This document shows, piece by piece, positions 63,967-64,000 of a stretch of 64,000 nucleotides of DNA. The notes below the pieces were generated by a model. It saw only the letters and a program-made list of their open reading frames with translations. It had not been told where the DNA came from and did not search any database. The number at the start of each line of letters is the position of its first letter. Position 1 is the stretch's first letter. The position numbers and the translations under genes were made by a program. This DNA comes from Mesorhizobium loti (GTDB taxonomy: Bacteria; Pseudomonadota; Alphaproteobacteria; Rhizobiales; Rhizobiaceae): NCBI RefSeq assembly GCF_001510895.1, contig NZ_LPWA01000153.1, positions 124,001 through 188,000 of the forward strand, given 5' to 3'.

Positions 63967-64000
63967 GCCTTTTCGCAAACAGTCATAGAGGGAGGGAGCA

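Overview
The window reads as chromosomal DNA of a high-GC alphaproteobacterium of the Hyphomicrobiales (Rhizobiales), most like Mesorhizobium. The signs are a Ros/MucR regulator, TGA-N9-TCA iron-type operators beside a TonB system, a csgH-type curli locus, many rhizobial ABC sugar importers, and several families of 50-180 bp intergenic palindromic repeats. I saw no rRNA, phage, transposase, integrase, CRISPR array or recognisable defence system. There is one tRNA, tRNA-Ala(CGC).

Layout. 1-7 kb (minus strand): an aminotransferase cut by the window edge, a MucR-like regulator, then a carbohydrate cassette (GH15 glucoamylase, gnd, zwf, ROK glucokinase) that would take glucose from alpha-glucan into the oxidative pentose phosphate route. 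7-15 kb: a soluble GAF-domain histidine kinase with its response regulator, then a tautomerase, an SMP-30 lactonase and a ribose-type ABC importer. 15-22 kb: a fused enoyl-CoA hydratase/3-hydroxyacyl-CoA dehydrogenase and a BMP-type (nucleoside or sugar) ABC importer. 22-27 kb: an SDR, a 49-aa membrane protein, a luciferase-like flavoenzyme, an ECF sigma factor with a SnoaL-like tail beside a small monooxygenase, and a cysteine hydrolase. 27-32 kb: an iron-type ABC ATPase with exbB-exbD-tonB behind two iron-box-like sites, then a Tat-exported multicopper oxidase. 32-38 kb: small proteins of a KDIGW family, a large AsmA-like protein, and a curli locus (two curlin-repeat proteins flanking csgH). 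38-47 kb: the tRNA, YggT/YggU, and a divergent sugar ABC locus with an RpiR regulator, an SDR and an MlrC-like metallopeptidase. 47-64 kb: an M3 oligopeptidase, carbonic anhydrase, pyridoxal kinase, LemA with two TPM-domain proteins, an acetyltransferase, pyrophosphatase, a TetR/MFS pair with a striking duplicated operator, PhoD and TypA.

Two properties run across the window. First, nine otherwise intact genes are interrupted by eleven frameshifts (ROK, gnd twice, SMP-30, the hydratase/dehydrogenase, BMP twice, exbD, TPM, phoD, typA). In every case restoring exactly one missing base, usually in a short homopolymer, repairs the reading frame. This uniform -1 signature, reaching housekeeping genes such as typA, points to sequencing or assembly error rather than gene decay, so these entries are annotated as full genes. 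Second, palindromic repeats sit in many intergenic gaps. They lie between genes of one operon, run into a stop codon, and in one case apparently replace the normal translation start of a TPM-domain gene.

I found no clearly new system. The least explained parts are the curli locus with its shared upstream palindromes, the KDIGW small-protein family, the repeat-invaded TPM gene and the duplicated TetR operator.
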